The notes: generated by a model not told the origin, from the letters alone. Positions 17,087-27,305 are shown, numbered from the stretch's first letter. The stretch: DNA of 64,000 bases from an uncultured Lachnospiraceae bacterium (GCA_910587155.1 CAJULA010000009.1:1-64000), one strand, 5' to 3'. A program made the numbers and translations.

Positions 17087-18049
17087 ATGACAAGTAAAAT
17101 AATAGGAACAGGAAGCTGTCTTCCGAAAACTACGGTAACAAACGATTTTTTATCCACGATCATGGACACTTCCGACGAGTGGATCTCTTCCCGGACCGGA
17201 ATAAGGGAACGGCACCTGGTGAAGGACGAGACGACTGCCAGCCTTTCCCTGGAAGCGGCCAGACGCGCGCTCGATGAAGCGGGCGTGGCGCCGGAGGAAC
17301 TGGATATGATTGTGGTGGGTACACTGACCGGCGACCATGTGACACCTTCGACAGCCTGTGAGGTACAGGCAGGGCTGGGAGCGGTGAATGCGGTGGCTTT
17401 TGACATCAATGCGGCCTGCGCCGGATTTATCTTTGGTCTGCATACCGTCAATGCCTATATCCGCAGCGGTATGTGCCGTCTGGCGCTTGTGATCGGCGCG
17501 GAAAGTCTGTCCCGTATCATGGACTGGACGGACAGGAGTACGTGTGTGCTCTTTGGCGACGGCGCGGGTGCGGCCGTGGTACGGGCCCAGGAAACGGGGC
17601 TGGTGGCCTATGACCAGGGCAGCGACGGCAACAAGGGCAAATATCTGGCATGTGCCAACAGGACCAATAACAATCCGCTGATCCGGACGGATAAAATTCT
17701 GGCTTATACGAAGATGGACGGTCAGGAAGTGTACAAATTTGCCGTGTCCTATGTGCCAGCGTCGATCCAGAAGGTACTGGACGAGGCAGGGATCGCGGCG
17801 GACGAGGTAAAGTATTACCTGCTGCATCAGGCCAATCTGCGGATCATTCAGTCCGTGGCAAAGCGGCTGAAACTGAGTCAGGATAAATTTCCCATCAGCC
17901 TGGATCACTGCGGCAATGTATCCGCGGCAAGCGTACCGATTCTGCTCGACGAGGTGAACCGTAAGGGTATGCTGCAAAAGGGAGATAAGATTATCATGTC
18001 CGGTTTCGGCGGCGGACTGACATGGGGCACCTGCCTGATGGAGTGGTAG
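17087..18049 (+). CDS. fabH: 3-oxoacyl-ACP synthase III
   Basis: Starts fatty acid synthesis by condensing acyl-CoA with malonyl-ACP. The nucleophile Cys lies in INAACAGFIFGL, with the His in LLHQANLRI and the Asn in HCGNVSAASVP. Length is 320. It is the last gene of the operon, whereas in many Firmicutes it is first. No accBCDA genes for acetyl-CoA carboxylase are present in the operon. Confidence 0.96.
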   Translation: MTSKIIGTGSCLPKTTVTNDFLSTIMDTSDEWISSRTGIRERHLVKDETTASLSLEAARRALDEAGVAPEELDMIVVGTLTGDHVTPSTACEVQAGLGAVNAVAFDINAACAGFIFGLHTVNAYIRSGMCRLALVIGAESLSRIMDWTDRSTCVLFGDGAGAAVVRAQETGLVAYDQGSDGNKGKYLACANRTNNNPLIRTDKILAYTKMDGQEVYKFAVSYVPASIQKVLDEAGIAADEVKYYLLHQANLRIIQSVAKRLKLSQDKFPISLDHCGNVSAASVPILLDEVNRKGMLQKGDKIIMSGFGGGLTWGTCLMEW

Positions 18050-18156
18050 GGCGGAGAGGATACCATGCAGAAGGGATCATTCTGCCATGTACGTTTTGGT
18101 ATGGCAGCGTCGGAGGAGACGGTAAGAGAGTCTTCTCCGGCTAACGGGGGAAGGAT

Positions 18157-21036
18157 ATGGAGAGGGTCAGAAGGTACGGGGGAATCACGGCAGTGTTGGT
18201 GATTTGCCTGTTTTTTTTATTTTCTCTGCCAATCGATGAAGGACAGGAAAGCGGAGAGGCGAATCAGGAGAAAGGGCCGGAGACTGTCTGTGAGAGCGGG
18301 GATGAAAAGGGAGCCGATATGAAATGCACGGAGCCGAAGACGGCCATGGTGCGGCCGGTTTATGTTCCGCAGGCGGGTTATCGGAATGTGACGATGGGCG
18401 GCAGGGATTATGTCTGCTGGAAGGATCTGCTGATACTGGGTGAGGATGTCTGGCGGGAGACGGACGGTGTATACCGCAGAAGCGGGGAGCGGATCGAAAC
18501 GCTTTTCGGGCTGCAGCAGGCAGGCGGCGGGAAGCCGTATGACAGGGTGCGGCAGGAACGGAACCTTCTGGTGACGCGGCGGGTCAATACATTTCTGGTG
18601 CGCAATATGGATACCGGAACGATACGAAGCTATCGATGCGGCCGGTTGATGGGAAATACGGAGATAACGGTAAGTCCCTGCTGGTATCTTTATGACGGGG
18701 CTGTTTATTATACGGTGAGCGTGGCACGAAAAGAGGAGAACGGGGAGGATAAAGATGCGGACGAAGCGCATGAAAATGCGGTAACCATGCTCCGGCGGAT
18801 CAATCTGTCAGACGACAGTGAGGAGCTCCTTTATGTACCCACGGAAGCGGGATGGCGGCTGCGGGAGCAGTTTATGATACGGGACGACGGCGTTATCGTT
18901 ACGGAATTGGTCTGTGAGGAGGATTTGCGTCATGCATGGCTTTGCCTGACGGATCAGGAAGGTGTCACAGGAAAATGGACAGAGATCTGGTATCGCCGGG
19001 AACGGGGAAGTGAGGATAACAGCGGCGCGGACTGGCTGGCTTTTAACAAAGGCGGCCTGTTTGTCGGAGACGGATGGGGCCGGGAATTCGGCAATACGCC
19101 TGTGTACTGTTGGCAGGATAACGGCAGCGGCCGGGAGATCGGTATACGAAAGCCGGACGAGGCAGTGTTTACCGATTATGGCTATCTACACTGCGGGGAT
19201 TTGTCACTGTATGACTTATGGGGCAATAAAAAGGTGTTTTCAGGCTTTCAGACCGGTACGGCAGAGGGGACGGGATACGCGGATGACGACGCGTATTTTC
19301 TGAAGCATGTGGTATTCGACGGAGAACAGATCACGGTCTTTTATGAAAACCGGGAGAGCGGGATATTGCAGATCGAACAGGCGATGGTGCAGGAAAAGGA
19401 GAAAACGGCGGATGCACCGGATGTCATGCAGATGGTCAGAGAGAGGCGGGCGGTTATTTCCGTTACGTCGAAGGAAGAGCAGGGAAATATTGCGGGCTAT
19501 CGGTTTGAGAAGGAACTATGTACGACGGGCGGTTATTTTATGACTTATGCCGCCATGCCGGACAGCCTTTTGCATGAAAGGGCAGCAGGAAAGGGTGTGT
19601 ATGTTTCCGCGCAGTTTGGCGCGGCGCAGGCGTATCTGGGAGAAGTCCTGTCGGATATTCTGTCCCGCAGAGGCGGGATCAGCGAGGAATATGAAGCGCT
19701 TTTTTCCGCTTATGCGACGTCACAGGCGCAGGAGCTTTCGGTGAAGCTGCCGCAGGGATGGCAGGCCGACCGGTGCAGATATGATGTTTCCTTTGTGCGT
19801 AACCATCTGTATGGAGAGAACGGGTATGACTTCCTCTATGTTTTTCATGAAGCGGCAAAGGAACGGAGAGCGTCTGCGGACAAAGGCCGGGATGATGTCG
19901 GTGCGCAGGACGACGAAGGAGAAACGGAAGTCAGGATATTGGTGAGTGTGGATGGCGGCGGTATCATTCGCGGCCTGGGAATCAGGACGGAGCAAAGGGA
20001 CACGGGCCGTTGCCGTTATGGGATGAAAGACAGCTTTTTGCCGGATGACTGCGGTCAGGAGCAGATTGTCAGGGACGGCAGGGACACGGGCCGGAAACTT
20101 GTTCTGAATTATGAATCGCATTGGAGTCGTTATATGGACGGCATGGAAATGCGGGATAAGATAGCGGCGGGACTGCCGGGCCTGGCTGTGGGGGAGGATG
20201 CGCTGGAAACCGCCGTTCGGCTGGAACGCATTTTCAGAGACGTGCTGGAGAGCAGGGGGGAATATATACCACAGTACCGCTCCCTATTCGCCGATATGGA
20301 ATGCTATGAGGATTTTCTGGAGACAGGCTGGGAAGACGTGCAGGAGGAATGGGCGGCCGATAGTGGCTGGGACTGTTATGTTACCGACAGGACGGGAGAC
20401 GAGGGGGTCGTGAAATTCAGATATTATTTTTATCCGGATTTCGGGAAAATCCCGGTGCATGAGGCAGAGGCCGTGATCCTTACCTGTGAATTGGATGCCG
20501 GAGGGCGGATCGGCAGGACGGATATGCTGCTTACATCCATATCCAAAGAGGAGCGGGAAAAGGCCCGGACCAGAGAAGATGGGAGTCAGCCGCTTGTTTT
20601 GGGAGGAAAGGCAGTAAATGACGTCGGTGCACAGAGATATGAGGAAGGGGCAGAGATATGGGAGGATGAGGACATACGGCAGGCGGCTGTATATTTGGGA
20701 GAAACAATAAAAACAGAATTGAATGAAAGAAAGATAGAAAGCGGAGAAGTGTATACACGGTTTACACAAAAGGAAAAGGCCAGAGAATTGCTGCGGGATA
20801 TGGAGTGGTGCAGGGAACTGGCGGGGAGCAGATGGAAAGCCGGGGACGGTTGGGATTGTTACCTCGTGGAGGACGGCCGGCGTGCGGACTGTGTGCATCT
20901 GCGGTATTATTTTTACCGTTACAAAGGGTTTGAGGGACAAAACAGAAGTCTGGTAACGGATCTCTGGCTGTCGCGGCAGGGGATTGAGGATATGCGGACA
21001 CGGATGGCGGTATACTGGGAAAATGATAACAAATGA
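18157..21036 (+). CDS. large secreted protein of unknown function with three C-terminal repeats
   Basis: I do not recognise this 959-residue protein. It starts MERVRRYGG followed by a hydrophobic stretch (about residues 10-27) that is a signal peptide or anchor; no lipobox Cys is evident. Residues about 60-450 are rich in Tyr/Trp and beta-type segments and could be a propeller-like region. The C-terminal half has three related blocks at about 490-565, 685-760 and 843-920. Each has a helical part (such as LERIFRDVLESRGEYIPQYRSLF) followed by WDCY..RYYFY or YDVSF..YDFLYVF. The ATG follows GGGGAAGGAT. It is not obviously linked to the fab operon or the AraC gene next to it. Confidence 0.75.
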   Translation: MERVRRYGGITAVLVICLFFLFSLPIDEGQESGEANQEKGPETVCESGDEKGADMKCTEPKTAMVRPVYVPQAGYRNVTMGGRDYVCWKDLLILGEDVWRETDGVYRRSGERIETLFGLQQAGGGKPYDRVRQERNLLVTRRVNTFLVRNMDTGTIRSYRCGRLMGNTEITVSPCWYLYDGAVYYTVSVARKEENGEDKDADEAHENAVTMLRRINLSDDSEELLYVPTEAGWRLREQFMIRDDGVIVTELVCEEDLRHAWLCLTDQEGVTGKWTEIWYRRERGSEDNSGADWLAFNKGGLFVGDGWGREFGNTPVYCWQDNGSGREIGIRKPDEAVFTDYGYLHCGDLSLYDLWGNKKVFSGFQTGTAEGTGYADDDAYFLKHVVFDGEQITVFYENRESGILQIEQAMVQEKEKTADAPDVMQMVRERRAVISVTSKEEQGNIAGYRFEKELCTTGGYFMTYAAMPDSLLHERAAGKGVYVSAQFGAAQAYLGEVLSDILSRRGGISEEYEALFSAYATSQAQELSVKLPQGWQADRCRYDVSFVRNHLYGENGYDFLYVFHEAAKERRASADKGRDDVGAQDDEGETEVRILVSVDGGGIIRGLGIRTEQRDTGRCRYGMKDSFLPDDCGQEQIVRDGRDTGRKLVLNYESHWSRYMDGMEMRDKIAAGLPGLAVGEDALETAVRLERIFRDVLESRGEYIPQYRSLFADMECYEDFLETGWEDVQEEWAADSGWDCYVTDRTGDEGVVKFRYYFYPDFGKIPVHEAEAVILTCELDAGGRIGRTDMLLTSISKEEREKARTREDGSQPLVLGGKAVNDVGAQRYEEGAEIWEDEDIRQAAVYLGETIKTELNERKIESGEVYTRFTQKEKARELLRDMEWCRELAGSRWKAGDGWDCYLVEDGRRADCVHLRYYFYRYKGFEGQNRSLVTDLWLSRQGIEDMRTRMAVYWENDNK

Positions 21037-21112
21037 CACGATATTTTTATAGCCCGAATTGCTTTGATCATATATAATAAACAAAAAGAAAGGGTTTAAG
21101 GAGTTGGCATGT

Positions 21113-21886
21113 ATGGGATATAAGGATGAATGGCTGATCTTTGAGTCTGGCGACGATATGGACGAGATCGAGCACAGACAGCCGTCGGAAGAATTTCTGT
21201 TTTATCAGGCAGTTGCCGGCGGAAACGTGGAAGCAGTGAAGAAAAACTGTGAAATGGGCAAGTTTGTGGAGAGCGATGGTGTGGGAATCCTGTCCAGAGA
21301 TCCGGTTACGAATTTGAAATATCATTTTGTGATCACGACGGCCATGGTCACCCGCCTGTGCCGTCAGAAGGGTATGGAACTCGAGCAGGCATTTCGGCTG
21401 AGTGATTTTTATATCCGGAAGCTGGATGATATTTATACGGAAGAGGGTGTGCAGCGCCTGCATGATGAGATGGTGCTCGATTATACGGAAAAGATGGGCA
21501 GATATCTCAGGAAGGACACGAATTCCAGGCATATTAATGACTGCAAAGAATATATTTACGCTCATATCAGGGAGAGGATCACCATTGAGGATCTGGCGGA
21601 TGTTTTTGGCGTTTCGGCCAGTTATCTGTCCCGTCTGTTTAAAAAGGAGACGGGTATCTCCGTCAGTGAATATATCAGAGAGCAAAAGATTCATGTGGCG
21701 AAAAATCTTCTGCGGTTCAGTGATTACCCCATGATAGACATTGCAAACCGCCTTTCTTTTTCTTCTCAGAGCCATTTTATCCAGCAGTTTCGGGAGGCAG
21801 TAGGAGTGACGCCAAAAAAATACCGGGATGAACATTATATGATACAGTGGGATATGGAGATGGCGGATGATGCGGATAATCCCTGA
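21113..21886 (+). CDS. AraC-family transcriptional regulator of the carbohydrate locus
   Basis: A 257-residue regulator with a C-terminal AraC double helix-turn-helix. The first helix-turn-helix is ITIEDLADVFGVSASYLSRLFKKETG; the second is IDIANRLSFSSQSHFIQQFREAVGVTPKKYR. The N-terminal half (about 1-150) is helical and not a cupin, so the signal is unclear. The ATG at 21113 was chosen because TAAGGAG lies about 9 nt upstream; TTG 21104 is too close to that site. It is convergent with the GH94 genes and is the best local candidate to control them and the divergent transporter. Confidence 0.85.
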   Translation: MGYKDEWLIFESGDDMDEIEHRQPSEEFLFYQAVAGGNVEAVKKNCEMGKFVESDGVGILSRDPVTNLKYHFVITTAMVTRLCRQKGMELEQAFRLSDFYIRKLDDIYTEEGVQRLHDEMVLDYTEKMGRYLRKDTNSRHINDCKEYIYAHIRERITIEDLADVFGVSASYLSRLFKKETGISVSEYIREQKIHVAKNLLRFSDYPMIDIANRLSFSSQSHFIQQFREAVGVTPKKYRDEHYMIQWDMEMADDADNP

Positions 21887-21893
21887 TACAGAC

Positions 21894-21924
21894 TGTGCGG
21901 CTCCGGAGTTACCGGGGCCGCACA
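21894..21924. terminator. bidirectional terminator between AraC and GH94 genes
   Basis: TGTGCGGC (21894-21901) pairs with GCCGCACA (21917-21924), extended by CCGG/CCGG with one T-G pair around a 5-nt loop. It lies between two convergent genes. The T content after it is weak on the plus strand (GGGTTTTG). Confidence 0.7.
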
Positions 21925-21954
21925 ATCCGTGCGGGTTTTGTCCGTGTAAAAATA

Positions 21955-24366
21955 TCAGAGAGTCAGAGTGATTTCGTTTTCGTCCTGCAAAAGCGCGGCA
22001 GGAATATAATTGTCCGTAAGTATCCGGCCGTTGAGTGTGAGTGCCGTAAAGCCGGATTCTTTGCCGTCAGGGTTTTCCACTTTGATATGGAGCCGCCTGC
22101 CGCGAAAATCTTTATGTATTTCCAGTTGTTTCCAGTCTTTTGGAATGGAAGGGGCCAGTCGCAGGCCGTTCAGATCGGGCCGCAGGCCCAGAATACCTTC
22201 CACACATCCCACCATCATGGTGGAAGCGGTTCCGGTCAGCCAATGTACATGAGAGCGGCCAAAATGGCGGCTGGCTCTGCCTTCCGTAAATTGTCCGTAA
22301 CAGTAGGGTTCCAGACAGCGAATCTGTGCACGGTCATTTTGGGCGGCGGGCGCATTTTCCATAAAGTAGGCAAAGGCCCTTTCCCCATGTCCGCGGAGCG
22401 CTTCCGCCAGAATCAGCCATCCCTGCGATTGAGAGAAGATACCGGCGTTTTCCTTTGTACCCTGATTATAGATGACAGCCAGCGCACCGTCGAATGCGTG
22501 TGCATGGTAAGGCGGATCCATCAGGATGGCGCCATAGGGTGTGTTGAGCCGTTTGTACACATTATGAAGAGCGGTATCGGCCTGCGTTTCAGAGGCCAGG
22601 CCGCTGATAACGGCCCAGCTTTGCGGATTCAGCCACAGATTGGCTTCCGGATCTGCGGCGGCGCCGATTCGTTCGCCATTTTCCGTGTATCCGCGGATAA
22701 AGCGGTCATCGTCCCAGCACAGTCTTATAATCCGTTCTCGGGTTTCCGCCGTCTTTTCTTCCAGAAAACGCAGGTAGTCCGCATCGTGTTTATATTCGGC
22801 AAACTGTTTCAGGACAGTGAGCGCATAATAAAACTGCATGGCAACAAAGGAAGATTCCCCTTTTGCGCCAAGTCGCAGGCAGTCGTTCCAGTCGGCGTAT
22901 AATCCGGCCGGCAAACCGTGAGGGCCGAGACGTTCACAGGAAAACCGAACGGCCCGCTTCAGGTGTTCATAGACACTGGCGCAGTCACGGTTGGCAAAAG
23001 GGATCACTTCGTCGAGAAAAGCGGTATTCCCGGTTTCCGCAATATATTTATAGATTGTGGGAAAGAGCCACAGGGCGTCGTCCGCACGGTAAGCCGGGTG
23101 GCCGGTTTCCTGGACATAGGAATAATCGTCCGGCGTATCTTCATGTCCGGGATTGTGAGTAAATTTTACCAGAGGCAGACCGCCGCCATTATCCGTCTGG
23201 GCAGAGAGCATAAAGCGTATTTTATCCAGCGCCATTTCCGGAGCCAGATGGATAATCCCCTGTATATCCTGTACGGTGTCACGATAACCATAACCGTTGC
23301 GCAGCCCGCAGTAAATAAGGGAAGCCGCGCGCGACCAGATAAAGGTGATGAAACAGTTGTAAGCGTTCCAGACATTTAACATGGTATTGAAGGCCGGACT
23401 GGGGGTCCGTACCTTTAGAGGATCCAGTTTTTGCTGCCAGTTGGCTTTCAGAACGGCCAGTTCTTCCGTTATTGTCCGCCAGGGTTCTGCGTAGGCGTCG
23501 ATCAGGGCAGAAGCCTGTTTGGACGGCTGCATTCCCAGCAGGAAAGCGATATGCTTTGTCTCGCCGGGCTGCAGTGTAATCCGGCAGGAGAGAGCGCCGC
23601 AGGAATTTTCATTATAGCTGGTCGTATTTTTCAGGTCGCCGCATTCCACCCCCAGAGGATTGCCATATCCGTGATAGGGGCCGAGAAAGCACTTTTTGTC
23701 GCCACAGTAGGAGGTTACATCCGCACCTGCAAGGCCGAAGAAACGTTCGATTACATTTTTGTGATCTACCTGACCATCCGCCGGAAGCGTATCCAGATTA
23801 CCATGGATTTCCTGCATGATACGATTCTGCTCAAAACGTGTGCGGGTGATAAACAGAGAGTATTGCAGATTAATCTGATCCTGTTCATAATTATTATGGT
23901 TGGTAAACTCTGCATAACCCGTCAGAGTAAGGTCACGTGTTTTGTCTGATTGATTGGTGATTGTAAGCGCCCATACTTCATGCTCCCTGCCAGGAGGCAC
24001 ATAGTAGAGAGCTTCGGAATGAATATCGTCATACCGCGCCGACAGTTTTGTATATCCCATACCGTGCCGACATTCGCACTGATAGAGCCGGAGATCTTTT
24101 CCGACCGGCTGCCAGGAGGCCGACCAGTAGTCTTTTGATTGATTGTCCCGGATATACAGATACCGCCCGGGCTGGTCGAAGTGATTGAACATATAGCGCA
24201 GAAGCCGGCCGTTTGCGCCGGATTTTGCAAAGCTGTACCCTCCGGCATTGTTGGAGATGATTGCGCCGTATTCCGGAGAACCCAGATAGTTTGCCCAGGG
24301 CGCGGGCGTATCGGGGCGTTCGATGACATATTCGAGATTTTTGTCGTCAAAATATCCATATTTCAT
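21955..24366 (-). CDS. GH94 glycoside phosphorylase (cellobiose/chitobiose phosphorylase type)
   Basis: An 803-residue inverting phosphorylase of family GH94, which cleaves a beta-linked disaccharide with phosphate to a sugar-1-phosphate. The N-terminus KYGYFDDKNLEYVI and PWANYLG is the family beta-sandwich start. GYGYRDTVQD near residue 358 and ADWNDCL near 491 follow, with the general acid Asp492 in the latter. Length equals cellobiose and chitobiose phosphorylases (about 800). The N-terminus resembles chitobiose phosphorylase, while GYRDTVQD resembles other GH94 types, so specificity is open. AAGGACAGG precedes the ATG. It is the second gene of a two-gene minus-strand operon. No signal peptide is present: the protein is cytoplasmic. 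Confidence 0.88.
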   Translation of the reverse strand: MKYGYFDDKNLEYVIERPDTPAPWANYLGSPEYGAIISNNAGGYSFAKSGANGRLLRYMFNHFDQPGRYLYIRDNQSKDYWSASWQPVGKDLRLYQCECRHGMGYTKLSARYDDIHSEALYYVPPGREHEVWALTITNQSDKTRDLTLTGYAEFTNHNNYEQDQINLQYSLFITRTRFEQNRIMQEIHGNLDTLPADGQVDHKNVIERFFGLAGADVTSYCGDKKCFLGPYHGYGNPLGVECGDLKNTTSYNENSCGALSCRITLQPGETKHIAFLLGMQPSKQASALIDAYAEPWRTITEELAVLKANWQQKLDPLKVRTPSPAFNTMLNVWNAYNCFITFIWSRAASLIYCGLRNGYGYRDTVQDIQGIIHLAPEMALDKIRFMLSAQTDNGGGLPLVKFTHNPGHEDTPDDYSYVQETGHPAYRADDALWLFPTIYKYIAETGNTAFLDEVIPFANRDCASVYEHLKRAVRFSCERLGPHGLPAGLYADWNDCLRLGAKGESSFVAMQFYYALTVLKQFAEYKHDADYLRFLEEKTAETRERIIRLCWDDDRFIRGYTENGERIGAAADPEANLWLNPQSWAVISGLASETQADTALHNVYKRLNTPYGAILMDPPYHAHAFDGALAVIYNQGTKENAGIFSQSQGWLILAEALRGHGERAFAYFMENAPAAQNDRAQIRCLEPYCYGQFTEGRASRHFGRSHVHWLTGTASTMMVGCVEGILGLRPDLNGLRLAPSIPKDWKQLEIHKDFRGRRLHIKVENPDGKESGFTALTLNGRILTDNYIPAALLQDENEITLTL

Positions 24367-24403
24367 ATTGTTATACCTGTCCTTTTATATTCTGTCTCTG
24401 TAT

Positions 24404-27103
24404 TTACAGCAGGGTTATGACGATTCCGTGTGTCTCATCGGAGAGTGCAAGAAGCGTCTCTCCCGGAATGACAAGACGGGAAGGGTCACTGATCTGCAGC
24501 GCGCGGCCGTCGCATGAGGCGGCGGATATGGCATAAGCGCCATAGTCTCTGCCGGATTTGTTTTCATACGTAATATGAAGTTTTTTCCCGGCAAATGTCA
24601 GGCTGACCGAGGCTGTCCCGTTTTGATCGAACTGTTCGGACAACAGGCGGGGGCACAGTGTCAGATCTCCGGCCGTACCGCGTACGCCGAATACTTCGGT
24701 GATCATCGTCAGCATATACCAGCTTGCGGCGCCGGTGAGGTAATGGTACATGCCACGACCGTCACTGCGGAAATATTCGGGGATTCCGGGATAGATATGG
24801 CTGGTGTCAAAATCAAGCGCCGTGTCGGCGAGCGTTTTCAGCGCTTTCCATCCTTCCCGGACAAAGCCGCGGTGGTACAGTGCGTTGGCATACATCACGG
24901 TCATATGAGAAAAAACGGCGCCGTTTTCTTTTTCGCCATAGGCAAAACCGAACATTCTTCCCATATCGGATTTCAGCTCATGAAAGTCGGTATTCAGCCG
25001 ATAGCCGCCGATTTCGGGCGCATAGAGATAATGATCGGCGCTTTTGGTAATTTTGCGGATCTGTTCGTCGGAAGCTACGCCGCTCATAATGGAAAATACC
25101 TGTCCGGTGAGCATCATACGTACATGATCGGGGAAAAAACCTTCCACGGCCCGGCCGTGATTATCATAATAGCTGTTAAACCAGCCTTCTTCGTCAGTCC
25201 CTTCAATCCATTCCTTTTTCCGGATCCAGCCGGTCAGCCAGTCAGCTTTTTGCAGCAGATTGTCAGCCAGGTCAGTGAGTGTGAACCGGACTGTCCTGCC
25301 GCTGATCCGGTGCCGGCAGCGCATCATATAGTCGTTCAGTATGCGATGCTTTTCGGAGATATCATCATAGAAATCAGATCCCATGCGCAGCAAAATCTCC
25401 GCTTCTTCCATAAGCGGGACGGTCTGTCCGGGGCTGCGGCTGTCCAGAAGCTGCAGTATGGCCGCCAGCTCTCTCAGGTTTCCCACATAGGCGCAGGTGA
25501 AAGCCACACTTTCTCCGCGCTCCGGCGCCATATCCAGCGCATCATTCCAGTCCGCGCCCCGCAGGCGAAAGATATTATGTTCCCCCGTTTCACAAAAGGC
25601 GGTGAGATGTTGGATCAGCAGATGTTCCAGAACACTTCCGGTATAGACGGAGCCGTCCGCAGTAAGCTGCCGGTTTCCGTCTTCTTCGCGCCAGAGTGTA
25701 TCCGCGCCGCTGCCGCGCAGAGCCAGGCTGTCTTTAAAATAGGTAACCTGACGGTCAAGAATTTCCAGATCACCGGTCTGATCAATATACAGTTTTGTCG
25801 TCAACAATGGCCAGAAGGCATGATCCATCCAGACACGGGCAATGCCGTTGCGGTCTGCAATAAAATTTCCGTCTCCTTCTCCGATGATGGTGGCATTGGT
25901 CCCGTCGATACGGACACCGCCAAAGTTTTTTACAATCATTTCTCCTACATTTCCAGGATCCATTAAGAGCAATGAGAGACAATCCTGCCAGAGATCCCGC
26001 CAGCCTCTGCCGCCGCGCCCATAATCGTGATGGGGAAGAAAGGAACAGCCGAACAGCCGTCTCAGAAAGGGCTGAAAACTGATCCATTTCATTTGCCTGT
26101 CAAATTCCGCATCCCGGGTATGAAAGCTCACATTGACTTTTTCCAGCCAGTATTTTTTTGTCCTGTTCAGGGCTTCCGATACTTTGCCGGCGGTATTATA
26201 TTTTTCAAATATGGCCTGTATATGGCTGCTCTCATCCAGTGCCCCCAGTAGGATGATATAGTCTGCGCTTTTACCTGGCGCAAGGGTTATTTCGGGGAAG
26301 CGGAAGGCTCCCATCGCTTCTTTTCCTGCGGTATGGGCGCCTGCATGGCAGCCGCTTCGGCGCTCATAGACGGAGCGCGGCCGGGTATAAGAGCCGCCGT
26401 CTCCAAGGAATGATTCCACGGTAGGAAAGAAATCGACAGGCGGCGTTCCGTCTCCGGCGCTGCCCAGTACATAGTAGACGCGCCTGTTTGGCCGGTGGCC
26501 ACGTTCGTCAAAAGACATGGACGGACATACAAGCACACCGTTTTCTGTCGTTTCGATGCGGTGGAGGAGGGATGTCACATGGCGGTGATCGCGCAGATTA
26601 TCGGCGCTCCGGCCGTATATGGGAACAGCCGCACAGGCGGAGAGCGAAAGATCTGTTCCGGTATCGTTACGGATTGTCACATACATAATCTCCACATTGT
26701 CATTGTATGGAATAAAAGAAGTCACAGTGGAGGAAAGGCCGCTTTTTCCGGAATGCCGTTTCAGGGTGTGCCACATGAACCCTGCTGTCAGACTGGTCTC
26801 ATCCTGGTCCGCAGAAAATCTGGCGGCTTCCTGTTGTGGCGAAGTCCCCGCGGCAGAATAGATTTCGGCGTTGTTGATCACACACCAGAAATTACGGACA
26901 GAACGGTTGTTATGCAAATTTTCGGCGCTTACGGGTTCCAGCAGAAAGCTGTCCTGATCCAGCTTGGCATCTCCGCCAAGGCAGGGAGTGACGGCGCTTT
27001 TTAAACCGGATTCAGAAGCAAGGGGAAAATACAGATAACTGGTATTTTCCGGGCTATCCACGGTAAAACTGCCGTCTGCGTCAATGAAATGTAACTGTTT
27101 CAA
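24404..27103 (-). CDS. second GH94-like glycoside phosphorylase
   Basis: An 899-residue protein of the GH94/cellobiose-phosphorylase superfamily, divergent from its neighbour. The catalytic-domain motifs GRGWRDLWQD (about 365-374) and GADWNDALDM (Asp518 as likely general acid) are present. It has a longer N-terminal sandwich domain. The start is a TTG at 27103 with AAAGGAGA 11 nt before it. Only 37 nt separate it from the downstream phosphorylase gene, so the two share a transcript. It could act on longer oligosaccharides than its partner. The sugar linkage cannot be read from the sequence. Confidence 0.82.
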   Translation of the reverse strand: MKQLHFIDADGSFTVDSPENTSYLYFPLASESGLKSAVTPCLGGDAKLDQDSFLLEPVSAENLHNNRSVRNFWCVINNAEIYSAAGTSPQQEAARFSADQDETSLTAGFMWHTLKRHSGKSGLSSTVTSFIPYNDNVEIMYVTIRNDTGTDLSLSACAAVPIYGRSADNLRDHRHVTSLLHRIETTENGVLVCPSMSFDERGHRPNRRVYYVLGSAGDGTPPVDFFPTVESFLGDGGSYTRPRSVYERRSGCHAGAHTAGKEAMGAFRFPEITLAPGKSADYIILLGALDESSHIQAIFEKYNTAGKVSEALNRTKKYWLEKVNVSFHTRDAEFDRQMKWISFQPFLRRLFGCSFLPHHDYGRGGRGWRDLWQDCLSLLLMDPGNVGEMIVKNFGGVRIDGTNATIIGEGDGNFIADRNGIARVWMDHAFWPLLTTKLYIDQTGDLEILDRQVTYFKDSLALRGSGADTLWREEDGNRQLTADGSVYTGSVLEHLLIQHLTAFCETGEHNIFRLRGADWNDALDMAPERGESVAFTCAYVGNLRELAAILQLLDSRSPGQTVPLMEEAEILLRMGSDFYDDISEKHRILNDYMMRCRHRISGRTVRFTLTDLADNLLQKADWLTGWIRKKEWIEGTDEEGWFNSYYDNHGRAVEGFFPDHVRMMLTGQVFSIMSGVASDEQIRKITKSADHYLYAPEIGGYRLNTDFHELKSDMGRMFGFAYGEKENGAVFSHMTVMYANALYHRGFVREGWKALKTLADTALDFDTSHIYPGIPEYFRSDGRGMYHYLTGAASWYMLTMITEVFGVRGTAGDLTLCPRLLSEQFDQNGTASVSLTFAGKKLHITYENKSGRDYGAYAISAASCDGRALQISDPSRLVIPGETLLALSDETHGIVITLL

Positions 27104-27151
27104 TATCTGTTGTCTCCTTTCTGCTATGATTCATGAGTTATTTCTTCCTGT

Positions 27152-27214
27152 ATTATACCGGGAGACGGATTCGGTAAGAAATAATAACGATGTGAAAAAT
27201 GTCAGATTCATGAC
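27152..27214 (-). promoter_or_regulatory. GH94 operon promoter region with upstream inverted-repeat site
   Basis: On the minus strand a TATAAT -10 lies at 27157-27152, with a weak -35 (TTCTTA, 27180-27175) 17 nt upstream. The sequence AAAAATGTCAGATTCATGAC (27195-27214) stands 15 nt further upstream and is repeated in inverse orientation near the transporter promoter. A poor -35 with an upstream site fits an activator-dependent promoter. A further GATTCATGA copy is at 27128-27136. Confidence 0.6.
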
Positions 27215-27305
27215 ATCAAATGGACGGTTTTGCATGTGCGGGCAGAATATGAATAAAATAGGAAGAAATACGGAAAACGGGCGGTTTTTACGCATGTCAG
27301 TTCAG

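Noticed and set aside
21895..22902. 335-codon plus-strand frame opposite the first phosphorylase
   Set aside because: Antisense shadow; it begins inside the bidirectional terminator and shows no domain.
24575..25966. 463-codon open frame on the plus strand inside the second phosphorylase gene
   Set aside because: It is the antisense of a protein with clear GH94 motifs and has no ribosome binding site.
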